A DNA stretch of 64,000 nucleotides from Vesta saturnalis. Its lineage: Eukaryota > Arthropoda > Insecta > Coleoptera > Lampyridae. Position numbers and translations under genes: made by a program. This document shows positions 24,060-34,459 of this stretch, one piece after another. Under the pieces are notes generated by a model. That model was not told the DNA's origin. It saw nothing but the letters and a program-made list of their open reading frames with translations, and did not search any database. Where the stretch lies: NCBI GenBank assembly GCA_036346205.1, contig JARFJB010002134.1, positions 538,501 through 602,500 of the forward strand, in the 5' to 3' direction. Every line of letters begins with the position of its first letter. Within the stretch, counting starts at the first letter, position 1.

Positions 24060-24480
24060 ATGATTTGATTGATTGAGATTGATTTGGTTGATTGAGTGAT
24101 TGAGATTGATCTGACTGTTTGATTTGATCGAGCGTGATTTGTTTGAGATTGATCTGCTTAAGTGATTTGATTAATTTGATTTGATTAATTGATTTGCTTG
24201 TTTGAGAAAGAGACGAGGGAGACGAGAGACATTTATTAGTCCTTACACTACAAGATGTCTTATAGATCAACATTAGGGCCCCTTATGATAATACTATTTA
24301 TCGTTAAGGGGCCACGACAAGGGACGCAGACTCTAACAGAAGTTCCTATTCTTGCCTTATGAGATAGAATTAGGGCCCCTCATTAGAATACGATTTCCAG
24401 CCATGGGAGCCACGGCCAGGGGCGAAGGCCCGACAGCAAGTTCTTATATCTGTCTTATTTGATTAACACTTAAATATTCC
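24060..24480 (-). repeat. repeat Z arm, minus orientation
   Basis: A run of gattgattgag and gatttgattaattg motifs (24060-24205) is followed by units such as aacattagggccccttatgat and tagaattagggcccctcattagaatacgattt alternating with ggccagggg tracts. On the minus strand this is the order seen at 10980-11460 and 61180-62110. Confidence 0.65.
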
Positions 24481-25039
24481 AGGGTCAACCGCTTCTATAA
24501 AATATCAATAACACAGGGTCATTTCAAATACCTTGTAATTTATGTATGTGCTAATATTAGTGGTTCGCTAAATTAGTAACAATAGAAAATATTTCAACAT
24601 AAAGCAGAAGACGTACTACGGGTTCGAAATCAGATAAAAATAAATTCAAGAAGACGAATACGGTACAGCTTCTGAGAACGAGGAAGAAGGTTAGAAATCG
24701 TGCTGGAAACAGCTAATTTAATAATAATCTCACATCTATGTAATAATAATAGTGACCGGTAAATGCTGTATATTATGCTTTGCGTGTATTTAAAGTGTAA
24801 CCATAATCGAATGAGCATTATTATTATTATTGTGACCCAGCATCACGGATATTAGATGTTTTACGGCTTGTTAATAAACTATTACAATACAATCTTAAAA
24901 TCTTGCTGATCGTGATACTCTATAAAATTTCAAATAAGCTAAATTGCGTCACTTTTCATATTTGAAAATTTAAAGGTAGGTGTTTAATTGGCATGGCTAT
25001 TAAACCTAAGCTGGTAAAAGTCCATATAACGTGAAGTAC
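24481..25039. other. intronic DNA, no gene seen
   Basis: AT-rich; the short ORFs have no motif. The block around cagggtcaaccgcttctataaaatatc (24480) loosely matches gccgtctgcttctacaagatatc near 25760, indicating repeat R1 material. Confidence 0.35.
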
Positions 25040-25330
25040 ATGTGTGTAATTGAACATGCAAATAAATCAGGCATAATTTTTCGAATGTATAGGTGCTAAC
25101 CGCTTAGAAAGAGAATCGGCCTATATAAAAAGCGCCATTGCATCGGGATAGAAATTATTATTATTTCACATAATATTTAATTTAGACCTTAATGTATTTT
25201 GCTGCAGCAAAATTTAAAAAATATTTGTAAACACACTAATTCAGCACGATGTCAATGGGTGACTGCTACTTTCTGATTCATAATAATGAGGTTGTATAAC
25301 TGTTTAATAATAATTACATTCTATAAAAAT
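25040..25330 (+). repeat. partial copy of the fold-back arm
   Basis: Matches 13650-13815 of the right arm of the 11.46-13.89 kb fold-back (aattgaacatgcaaataaatca, then a block ending cgaatgtataggtg, then ctatataaaaagcg). It continues with gaggttgtataactg and an inverted match to the loop near 12500. It shows that the fold-back is a repeated family and not a local rearrangement. Confidence 0.65.
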
Positions 25331-25379
25331 AATTTTATCATATCAAAGTGAAAATCATTTAAAAGTAATTTTGTATGCA

Positions 25380-26000
25380 CACAAGGCCTTCGAAGGTTGA
25401 CTTCGATGTAAAACCGCTATACATAAATAAATACATCTTAACTTAAAAAAAAATATCATCTGCTTCTATCAATAATACAGTTTAACCATTTTCATTCATT
25501 CATTCAAATATCAATAATACATGGTCATTTCAAATACCTTGAAAATATAAATGTGCTAATATTAGCGGTTCGCCAAGTTAGTAACAATAAAAATGTAATA
25601 ATTTTAATAACAATTATACAATCTCTTTTATAATAAATCCGTTACAAAAATAAAATCACACTGTAAAACAAAAACAGTGATCCTTGTCAGAATCACATTT
25701 AAACTTCATATTAGATAGAAATAGATTTAAACACTTTGTTAACTTTCAAAAAAATACCAAGGCCGTCTGCTTCTACAAGATATCAATAATGCGATTTAAC
25801 CAATTTCATTCATAATTAATTTTTAGTCTTATGCTACCTGTAATAATTTAGTAACACTTTTAGGATAATTATACTGTTGCTTTATAATCAACGCGGTACG
25901 AAAAATAAAATCACGCTGTAAAACAAAACCAGTTATCCATATCTGAATGACATTTAAACTTCATGTTAGATAACATAAACACTTCGTTAGATTTAAAAAA
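25380..26000 (+). repeat. repeat R1 subrepeats
   Basis: Two diverged copies of the cttttataataaatcc-type unit (25615 and about 25870), each followed by aaaatcacnctgtaaaacaaa and a ttaaacttcatnttagat block. Same family as 4920-5640 and 46790-47320. Confidence 0.6.
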
Positions 26001-26029
26001 TACCTAGGCCATGAATGAGACAGAAATGA

Positions 26030-26489
26030 ATGAGGTTAAGTGTTGCATCACTAATATTACTCAAATTAAAATTAACTAGCTTTGCGCAATGATGGTTCAA
26101 CCCGTTAATTTGCACACTGGGAAAGAATCACAAAGAAAACTCAGTTTATTAATCAATAAGCAATTTTACAAATGTATGCAAGTACGCATAAAATTATAAA
26201 GTTAAGTAGGAATATATGAAAAGCAGCTTGATTACATATAAACACAAAAAAAAACAATCACTGAAATTACACACATAGTTGTGTGATAAATAAATCAGAA
26301 TTAAAATTGTGACAAAAAACATGTTAATAAGTAGCAATAAGGTAACTGCAATAATGCAGTTTAAAGTACCCATAGGCAATAACAAAAAAAAGGTAAAGAA
26401 TTTACATATAGACAATTGTATCGTGATTAAAATCAGCCTTTCACCTAAGACCAGAAATTCATTCGTAAAATTACAATAAATTACGTATA
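26030..26489 (+). repeat. repeat R1, second copy, left part
   Basis: Diverged duplicate of 3170-3800 (gaggttaagtgttgcatca, gctttgcgcaatgatgg, then gtgataaataaatcagaat). The copy is interrupted by the MITE at 26490 and resumes at 27227-27490, ending in caacaatgcc as the first copy does in caacaatgct. Confidence 0.65.
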
Positions 26490-27226
26490 CAGGGTGCCTC
26501 AGTCTAATTAACCCAGGCTATATCTCATAAACGAATCCAGATATTCGAATGGGAAAAGAACTAATCCATACCATTCCTAAGATACTTCTATATGACGTAG
26601 AAAAAATCATCCCCTAAATATTAACCCCTTAGTGGCATCCCCTAACTTTCAAATTTTTAATGGCAGCTTTATATATTTTTATAATTTCTGCATCATTCAT
26701 GAACCCTGTACCAGAAATCTACTTACACGATTCGAAATGTGTGTTACAGCAGGTGGACTACAATTCGAACAATTAATGTAAATAATGTTAATTTGTTAAT
26801 TATTGTTTTTCACATTTATTTTTATTGTTAATTTAAAGCTATATTGATTAAATAAATACACAGGACTTCCTTGATTATTTATAAACTTACTTTATTCATC
26901 TGACAACATAATCAAATCATAGCAACCTGGATTAGCAATAAAAACCAATTAAGCCTTATTCTTGCTTATTTATGAACCGAAATTGATTTTTAAAAACTAG
27001 TTGGATAGATTATAGAGAATCGAAAACAAAATTACGAAAATATATACAGGGTGCTCATAAAATTTGAAAGATAGGGGATGCCACTAAGGGGTGTATATTT
27101 AGGGGATAATTTTTTCTACGTCATGTTGAAGTGTCTTAGGAATGGTATGCATTAATTTTTGTTTTATTCGAATATCTCTATTCGTTTATGAGATATAGCC
27201 TGGGTAAATTAGTCTGGGACACTCGG
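26490..27226. mobile_element. long-TIR MITE (737 bp)
   Basis: The ends are inverted copies for about 170 bp: the left arm reads cagggtgcctcag, then acccaggctatatctcataa; the right arm carries gagatatagcctgggtaaat and ends cactcgg. The block cctaagatacttctatatgacgtag on the left is matched, inverted, near 27115. The interior is AT-rich with no ORF. CAGGGTG-type ends next to TA suggest a mariner-related non-autonomous element; the right-hand TA is not intact. It sits inside repeat R1. Confidence 0.85.
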
Positions 27227-27490
27227 CATAAAGAAATCAGTTCGTACACAAACAATTCTAAATAATCTATCTGAATCAAATACACTTTCTCAGCTTACAC
27301 GTTCATCTATAGATCTCTGCATTTAAAACCAAAAAAAACTGGTTATTTTCAACAGTTAAAGCCACGAGCAACCAATGTCTAGTTGCGAAATCTAGGATAA
27401 AGATGGAATTGTGAGGCTTTCTTAATGACATCTAGACACGTTCGTGTAAACCCCGGACGAAAAAGTTAGTAAACAACCAACAATGCCAAC

Positions 27491-28577
27491 CCATTCCGGT
27501 AATCAGGGGGAGGGGGCATTGTGCAGTCTGTTGCGGTGTTTTTTTTACAGAATTTAAATTAATAAACGTGCTTGCGAGCTGGCGTATATATCAAATTACT
27601 ACCGCATAACTACCCTTTGTTATTAAGAGACAATTCTGCGCGATTCAATCAATATCTCTTGATAACAACATAGTAACTTCTTGCAAGGCAATAAGCGATT
27701 TTCAATAGGTTACATCAGCTTGTTAGATTGCTTGCTGTGAGCTTTAATCTACAATCAAACACTTAACGAGTTAAGGTACGCGATTTAAACTCAAGATGGT
27801 GGCGATTATTTATAGATATGTTTTTACACGCCCACTTCGCTAAATAAAACCAGAACGATGTGATTATTTATCTATACGTTTGTTTACACGACCACTTTAG
27901 TTTTGTGAAAAAAGTACAAAACCAACACAAAAAAAAGAAAAGCACAAATTTGCGTTTTTAGTATTTACGCAGCAGAACGGTACGACTTAATTGAACCTCC
28001 AACTATAACTAACTGTTAAAATAAGAAAAACTTTTTAGAAATGCAGCTAACTCGACCGGGTTTGACTCTGCGTCGCTTGCGTCTTACGCGAGCGGTGCGG
28101 AATCAAATCTGGACGAGGTAGCTGTTTTCCTAAACAGAGAAAATACGAAAGCACTCCTTCAACGCAGATAGGATATCAAACTAAGTTCCGTGCCGATAGG
28201 ATGTTTGACACGTTAAATACCCCTTACTAAAGGTTGAATTTCTGTAGTGGGACAAAATTATGGTGATGGGTAATGCTAATAACCACTAGTAGTTGATACA
28301 CGTAGAGAGACGTGACATTACCGTTTAAGTCTAGAATTCGGCCCACAAATATCAGTACAAAAATAAAAGCGTTGATGAATGACAAATGCAGCCTGTAACA
28401 CAAGTGGTGCACCCGAAGATGAACAAGCACGCATGATTATCCCAGCACACAAGAAAAAGACCTTTTACAGGGCGAATATGTTAACAAAAGAATAGAAATT
28501 AAATTTATTTAGAAAAGAATAAAAATATTTGTCGGAGTTCATAATGTTTTTCTTAAAATTTCAACCTTCCGAAACTT
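27491..28577. other. intronic DNA with one GC hairpin
   Basis: No gene recognised. A hairpin at about 28075-28096 (cgcttgcgt, ctt, acgcgagcg) stands out from the AT-rich background. Nothing around it supports a tRNA or other RNA gene. Confidence 0.35.
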
Positions 28578-28585
28578 ATTGCCAC

Positions 28586-31422
28586 GGGACTTGGACATTC
28601 CGCCGAATCCTCAAAACTCCGGCTTTATATTTCAATGTTCCAAACCTCGATCAAAACGTCGATCCTTTCGCCGAATACGTCTATGTTACCGATTTTCTGT
28701 ATTGACCATTACGCCGAATGAGGTCAAAACACCGATGATCATTGCATCGAATGCACCCATTATTTCGAATGTTTAACGCCACCAATGACAGAAACGCCGA
28801 CGAAAGCTCCAAATGAAGAAAGGGCCGAATTCCCAAAACGCCAATACTATAATTTCATAGGCCTAAAGTGCCGAAACTTAAAATTCTAGGAACAGATGCA
28901 CTTACAAGCTTTTTATAGTAACTTATAAATGTTAATGAAAATCGAAATTAATCAACTGAAATAAAAAGTTTAGAATTGTGCATTAGGCAACTGAATTTCA
29001 TTACTTATGTATATATCATTTTGTATACTTAACGTATTTTACGTTATTATATGCAAGTGTTTATCTCATTTTTTTTTAGCAAGTTTATTAAAAATTTTAG
29101 AAATTAACAATTCATTTTTATATGCATATCACACTTAAAACTAAATATAATAATAAATGTGTATTGTGTTGTATTGGTGGTGCGCTGCTCAGGAATCTTC
29201 TTCCTCTTCAGCGCGTGGATTGCGAAGTTGTTGGGTTGCGTATCATGTGGATTGCCTGTTGACAGCGTTGTGCTTTGCATTGTTGGTGGTTCGGAAAAAA
29301 AGATGAGTTGTGTAGATGTGGTGATGTTGGAGTATGTTGTGTGGACTGTCCTGTTGTTGCTCGACTGTGGCTGGTTGCTGATGCCCTGCGTATCTGAAAT
29401 AAATAGAAACATGTGTTAGTTGTGTGAAACATTGTTGGTTTTAACAGAACAGAATAGATTAAATTGCGATACTGTATACTTATCTGGGGCACCATACTTC
29501 GCTCCGAACCTTTGTATGATTACCCGAAAAGGGCAACCACCTCTGAACCGTGAGAGGATCACTCCCCACAGGTCCATCGCAGTTTGCGCCTGAACCAGCG
29601 CCCCTGCCATCTTACGGATGACAGGTAGGGCCTCCTCCATATCGAGACCTCCGAGGAGGCCCAATATGGCGTTGAACCCTAAGACGGGTTGGGCAGGCGG
29701 GGTAACGACAGCGGCGGGAGCCATTCGCGGTACTTCCGCCTGCTCAACCTTACCTGTTGTCGCTCGGGCGTAACTGACGCCGGTCCGGGTTGAAGAAGGC
29801 GCCGCCGTCGGCGGTGTCCTCTTCGGTCTCTGATGTCCTTCCGTCTTCTTCCGTTGCGGGGGACGCCCCTATAGCGGGCGAGGTGGTCCCCACCGCAGCT
29901 AACACACTTTGCCCGGTCTGTACAGGGTTTTGTGCATTCACTGCTGTGGTGATCGCAAATCCTCCACGGTGACTCGGAGGCGGGCGACGTGCTGCACCTC
30001 CCGGATCTTCTTCCTGTCGTCCTCGGACAGGAACTCTACCATCACGAGGGTGATCGGGCGTCCTCGCTGCTTCATCCTAAAAAACAGAGAGAGCATTAAT
30101 ACCTTGCGTTTTTAGCTCTGAGCTAACGTCGACCTCGGATAGCTCTACGGACACGCCGCGTATCACCACCTTTGCAAATCGCTCGCTCTTTGCCTGGTAG
30201 GTGTGATGCGGAGTACCACACCTATCCATATACCTAATCAGCCTGTCTCGGTTCTGGAGTGAGGTAGGCTGAATCCGGATTCCCTCCCTGAAGGCCTTGA
30301 CCCTCGTGAAAGCGATCCGCTGTCGGTCCATTTTTCGGGAGAACGCGATCCAGTTATTCTTCTGACGAAGGATTACCGGAGGCACCTTCTCCTTGGTATC
30401 CTCTTGTGTCGTCTGCTCCATTGCTGCAGGGCTGTCAGTGTAGGGTTCCAGGGCCTGGAATCCGTTGTCTGTGGGCGGCGGCGTAGACGGACGAACCTTT
30501 GGGGTCTTCTTCGGCTTCTTCTTTTGCAACACGAAGTCGTCGGGGCTGGTAGATCCGGGGCGGGCCTCTTCTTCGGTGTTGTCGGTTCGGGCTGCGGTGG
30601 TGGAGGTGGACGGGGTGTCTTCTAGGGGAGTGATGCCTTCTAACGGTGGCGGTCGCGTCTTCTTTTGCCGCCTCCTCTTCTGTGCGGTGGTGGCAGGTGG
30701 CGCGTCGCTGCTCGCTCTCTCGAACGGTAGATCGAGCAGTGACGGTATCGCTGGCGGTATCCGGAACTTCTGGGACGTCGTCGGTGACAGCAGCTCTCCC
30801 CGAGCTGCCCGCTCCTCTAAGAACTGCTGGTATCAGCGCTTGTTGTACCCCGGCTCCAACATCGTGAAAACGACGTTATCTTTTTTTTTCAAATAGACTG
30901 GCCAGTCTTATCTAAAATTGACCTTTTCGGATCGAGATCTCAAGCTCGAATGATTTATCTCAATAACAGCGTTCATTATATACGAGAGTCGAGAGCGAGT
31001 GTGTAAAATATTTAAAAAACTGTAGATAATATTCATTAATACCTGATTAAAAAAATTTAAAGTTGCGTTGGGATTAGAAATATTCATATAAAATAATCGT
31101 ATCGCCATTTTGGGTATTCAGCACATTGGTCATTCGGTGCTTTGATCAAATTGTCGTCGTAATGGTTCAACATTAAAATTCGGTAGAATGGGTGCATTCG
31201 GCGAAATGATCGTCGGCGTTTTGGTCACGTTCGGCGTTTGTTATTTTAAAAATATAGTGTATGCTTTTGGATATTCGGCGAAATGTTCTAAATCTCGTTC
31301 GGCGTTTTGGTCTTTGTGAGCGTAATGTCTTAACTCTAAAATTCGACAGAATGGGGGTAGTCGGTGAAATGGTCGTCGGCATTTTGGACTATTAAAATAC
31401 AGAGATGGAATGTCCTAGACTC
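28586..31422 (-). mobile_element. TIR element with 8-bp target duplication carrying a gag-like ORF
   Basis: The direct repeat attgccac flanks the element (28578-28585 and 31423-31430), an 8-bp target duplication. The first 16 bases (gggacttggacattcc) match the complement of the last 16 at 13 positions. The arms continue inward for about 300 bp (28586-28890 and 31110-31422) as inverted copies built of cgccgaatg-like units, for example aaaacaccgatgatcat (28727) against the complement of 31206-31222, and gaatgcacccatt on the left against aatgggtgcattc on the right. Between them lies a GC-rich minus-strand ORF of retrotransposon type. Eight-base duplications are seen with hAT, P and Merlin elements; no transposase is present, so the superfamily is open. 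Confidence 0.75.
29416..30862 (-). pseudogene. gag-like ORF1 protein (Jockey-type, C2HC knuckle)
   Basis: The minus-strand reading starts at ATG 30862, passes one stop about ten codons in, and stays open through a proline, lysine and acidic-rich N-terminal region (RRRQKKTRPP, PLEDTPSTS) to an RNA-binding-like domain: IAFSRKMDRQ, IRIQPTSLQNRDRLIRYMD, HHTYQAKSERFAKVVIRGV. That order matches the domain before the zinc knuckle in ORF1 of Jockey-type LINEs. After about 30077 the frame shifts and a knuckle-like CVSCGGDHLA can be read near 29895. A frame open to the end carries a hydrophobic stretch (LGFNAILGLLGGLDM). No reverse transcriptase follows. The region is clearly GC-richer than all DNA around it. 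A possible minus-strand donor (gtatac near 29479) and acceptor (ttatttcag near 29400) could add a downstream exon; unproven. Confidence 0.6.
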
Positions 31423-32074
31423 ATTGCCACAACCTTTCTTATAGGCTAATTTACAATTCACAACTATACTTTAATTAAAATGCTTAGCTTTTGGGTGTGA
31501 ATTCCTCTATTTTTTATTATTTTTTTACAAATTTAATCGTTTGGATAACAACCACACTTTCAGTAAATGATAGTTTATGAAAATTTCTAAAAAATAATAA
31601 AAAACATAGACGGTTTCATGCCCAAAAGCTAAGTATCTTCATTATAAGTGATAACCCCGAAAGTTTATATTTTCAAACTATAACGTAGTGCACAGCGACA
31701 AGACATAAAATTGAACATTTAATTTACTCAAATATAATATTTATAAGATATTTTTGCAACAAACTAACCATTTGAAGTGGTAAAAAGCTAGCCATTAGCT
31801 TGATATTATGTAAACTTTGGCATCTAATTCGACCTAAACAAATATTCAAATCCACATTATGGCTAATTTCCTGGTCGGTGTATCAACATAATTATAATAA
31901 TATATTGTATATTTAAATTTTATGATTTTATTGAAATTAAGTCTATAAAACTTAAAGTAACATCATCTGGCTAAAATCCACATTTAAAATAGGGATTTTT
32001 ACTACTATATATTTTTAAATAATTGCTTTTCTTTTAAAAAATTATATTAATTATTCTATATTCTTATGTTGCAG
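31423..32074. other. end of the long receptor intron
   Basis: AT-rich, no repeat recognised, ending in the pyrimidine-rich acceptor ttgcag at 32074. A weak inverted match (agcttttgggtgtgaattc at 31490 against gcccaaaagctaagtat at 31620) suggests a small fold-back of about 150 bp. Confidence 0.4.
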
Positions 32075-32153
32075 CAATGACGTTTATGTACTTCTTTGAG
32101 GCATCTTTCTTTTGGATGAATGTTATGTGCATTGATATTTATTTAACCTTTAG
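32075..32153 (+). CDS. Methuselah-like GPCR, exon encoding TM3
   Basis: The exon follows ttgcag and ends before gtatgt (32154). It supplies CA of a split Ala codon, 25 codons reading MTFMYFFEASFFWMNVMC then IDIYLTF, and AG of a split Ser codon. FFWMNVMCIDI is the third membrane segment, one of the most conserved parts of Methuselah-type receptors. The next intron (32154-32200) is 47 nt, typical of insects. Confidence 0.9.
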
Positions 32154-32200
32154 GTATGTATTTACTTTTTTTATGCCAGCATATGTTTAATTTTTTTCAG

Positions 32201-32382
32201 TGGCTCGAAAATAATACTCTCGGAGAGAAAACGAATAGAACTGAAACGTTTTATTTATTACAGTATATATGCATGGGGCATACCTATACTGTTAGTAGCC
32301 CTAACCCTTACAGTAAGTTACTTAGTTAAACCCAATGCTTGGTACAACCCAGGTATATTCGATCAAGAATGCTGGTTAAATG
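32201..32382 (+). CDS. Methuselah-like GPCR, exon encoding loop 2, TM4 and ECL2
   Basis: The exon begins after tttttttcag and completes the Ser codon, reading SGSKIILSERKRIELKRFIY, then YSIYAWGIPILLVALTLTVS as TM4, and an extracellular loop with FDQECWLN. The Cys of that loop is the partner of the conserved disulphide to the first extracellular loop. It ends with G of a split Asp codon at 32382, before gtacga. Phases agree with both neighbours. Confidence 0.9.
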
Positions 32383-32434
32383 GTACGAACTCTACACTGA
32401 ACAGAAGTATGAACAATAAATTTATGATTTTTAG

Positions 32435-32804
32435 ATGGTATACCAACGTTTTTATACCTTTACTTGCCAATGGCAATTGTGATAATAGCAAACATTGTAT
32501 TATTCTCTATAACAGCTCATAAAATAAGGACAGTACGAAAAGAAACTGCTATTTTTAAAGGACGTGATAGTGGTCGTTCGAAGGGTAATGATGATCGTAT
32601 GAGATTTGGAGTATACGTTAAATTATTTTTGGTAATGGGTGTTAATTGGTCATTTGAAATTATTACTTGGGCTATTGATTGGCAAATTGAAAATGTACCA
32701 TCAGCTGTTTGGTACGCAACTGATTTGTGTAATGCATTATTTGGATTATTAATCTTTATTATTTTTGTATGCAACAAGAAAGTATGGAAACTACTTAAGG
32801 CCAA
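32435..32804 (+). CDS. Methuselah-like GPCR, exon encoding TM5-TM7
   Basis: The 52-nt intron 32383-32434 (gtacga to ttag) restores a frame that otherwise appears shifted: after it the protein reads DGIPTFLYLYLPMAIVIIAN, which is the TM5 sequence expected of the family. The third inner loop is basic (KIRTVRKE, GRDSGRSKGNDD), then TM6 (VKLFLVMGVNWSFEIITW) and TM7 (YATDLCNALFGLLIFIIFV), followed by CNKKVWKLLKA. The exon ends AA before gtcagt at 32805. The open frame also runs on through the next intron, but the spliced form gives the better C-tail. Confidence 0.9.
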
Positions 32805-32851
32805 GTCAGTTTTATATCTTAATTTTATTAGTGTAACAATTATTTTTGTAG

Positions 32852-32933
32852 GTGTTACAAGGTTACTGGAAAACCACCACCTACTGAGATTACATCTGAA
32901 GATGTTACTTTGGAAGATTTATCTTCGAAATGA
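32852..32933 (+). CDS. Methuselah-like GPCR, last exon (C-terminal tail)
   Basis: After the 47-nt intron 32805-32851 (gtcagt to tttttgtag), the tail reads KCYKVTGKPPPTEITSEDVT then LEDLSSK and stops at TGA 32931-32933. The acidic, Ser/Thr-rich cytoplasmic tail is plausible for a GPCR. This exon, its intron and the 3' flank are the segments found again, decayed, at 33.3-37.9 kb. Confidence 0.8.
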
Positions 32934-33289
32934 TTAATTAATATGCAAAAGGTGGATGTTTGTATTTTGGTGTAAAAACTGCACTGTTCTATATTCTAGT
33001 CGTCGAGAGAAAGGAGAAACTGTTGGTGAAGATTTCGTAATCACAAAATGCAATTGAGCACTGCTTACTTTGTACTGATTACTAAATAATACACTGTTTG
33101 GTGTCAGCTGTTTTATTTAACACTTAGTAAATTGTGTATATTCAGAAATATTATTTAAATTTCTTCAAGGACCTTAATTTAAAAAATATTAATGGTTTCG
33201 ATCATCTAAATTATCCCAATGGAAGGATTGCCTATCTTGATTTTGATCTTAACAAATTTGGAGTTTAGTTTAAAATACTTCTAGTAAAT

Positions 33290-33642
33290 AGGTGGTTATT
33301 TTTAATTATTATTATTAGGCAAATTAAACATGTGCCACCTTCAGATGATTTCTGTAAAGCGTTATTTGGATAATCCTATACGAAGGAGGTCCCATGATTT
33401 TTGTCATGTATACAATTTGGAGTATAGGTACACTAAACTATTTTTAATAATGGGTATTAATTGGCTTTTTGAAAATATTATTTTTGCCTTCGACTGACAT
33501 TTGTACCACCTACAGCTGATTTGTGTACAGCATATTTGGATTATTATAATTTTATTTTTTGCATGCAGCAAAAAAAATATGGAAATTACTTAAAGCTGTC
33601 AGTTTGATTTTTTAATTTTTCTTAGTTGATGAAAATTTTATA

Positions 33643-33731
<89 letters not shown>

Positions 33732-33809
33732 AGATTATGGGAAAAACTATTGAGATGTTAACGAAGTTGTCACAAAGGAAGATTTATCTTAAAAATGATT
33801 GTTATGAAC
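33290..33809 (+). pseudogene. decayed duplicate of the receptor's last exons, copy 1
   Basis: Text such as ctaaactatttttaataatgggtattaattgg (33433) matches the TM6 coding region, then ttggattattataattttatt and aaaatatggaaattacttaaagctgt match TM7 and the post-TM7 segment. A last-exon relic (gatgttaacgaagttgtcac, then ggaagatttatctt) lies at 33750-33790. Stops and indels abolish coding. A (TA)n tract replaces the intron. The 3' flank is cut by a pogo element and resumes at 36272. Confidence 0.75.
33645..33729. repeat. (AT)n microsatellite
   Basis: Pure AT dinucleotides inside the duplicated receptor intron. Confidence 0.98.
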
Positions 33810-34459
33810 AGGGTAAATAGAGGTGAGTTGACCCATCTTTTAAAAAACTGGAAAAAAAAATAACAAAAACGTAGAAAAACGTTTAAAGTAGAACTTAAAA
33901 GTTATACATTCCATGTAAGTTAACGTAGTAACATGCTGTAAAACAAATAAATAACTATTGTACTGGTCCAAGTATCCTCCCCACTGTCTTGGGTAGGAAA
34001 GTCAGACTTGACGGTCAGAATATTACTTTTTCCGCAGGTGTGACAAAGTGATTCGTAACTCGTACATCCTTCATGTAACCATCATTTACACAATACCCAT
34101 TTAAGCCAGTCTTCTTTCTTTTCAGTCTTTCGGTAGTCCTCATCACGTCAGCACACTCATTTCACAGTCGCTTAATCGTACTTTGTCCTTTTAAGAATCA
34201 TTCAGAACCACTTCTTCAGATTCTGACGATTCGAAGGGGCCTTCTTTTTCCTTCCACGTCGCTTTGCAGGGTTTTATTTTTTTTAATCGCCTTTTTTCCT
34301 CTTAGGGATTTTTCTTTTATTGGTGATATATTTTTCTAAAAAAACAATACCAGTTATTTGTCCCCGAACCTTCTTCACCGCACAAGTAACAACCGGCGTT
34401 GGAGAAAAACTACATCTTAACGTTTTTCGTGGGGACATCATTATGGATTTTTCAAGAGT

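Larger units (their letters stand above)
9622..32074 (+). other. 22.45-kb receptor intron filled with mobile elements
   Basis: The interval is bounded by gtaagt (9622) and ttgcag (ending 32074). The flanking exon phases match (1 base before, 2 bases after, together a GCA Ala codon), and the protein across the junction is continuous for this family, so no exon need be missing. Other introns of the gene are 47-52 nt. The interval holds Penelope-like fragments, fold-backs, a LINE, an LTR element, a SINE, a MITE and the 28.6-31.4 kb gag-carrying element. Confidence 0.75.

Noticed and set aside
28075..28096. GC hairpin as a possible structured RNA
   Set aside because: A single short stem with one mismatch and no promoter boxes or second copy.
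30404..30896. Plus-strand ORFs across the GC-rich region
   Set aside because: They are antisense shadows of the minus-strand gag-like frame, which alone has recognisable domains.
32383..32464. Apparent frameshift in the receptor between the loop-2 exon and TM5
   Set aside because: A 52-nt intron (gtacga to ttag, 32383-32434) restores the frame and gives the TM5 sequence expected of the family. A 28-nt alternative intron starting at 32407 would also restore the frame but is too short to splice.
32464..32937. Unspliced open frame through the last receptor intron
   Set aside because: The read-through tail has no family resemblance, while splicing 32805-32851 gives consensus sites and a plausible acidic tail.
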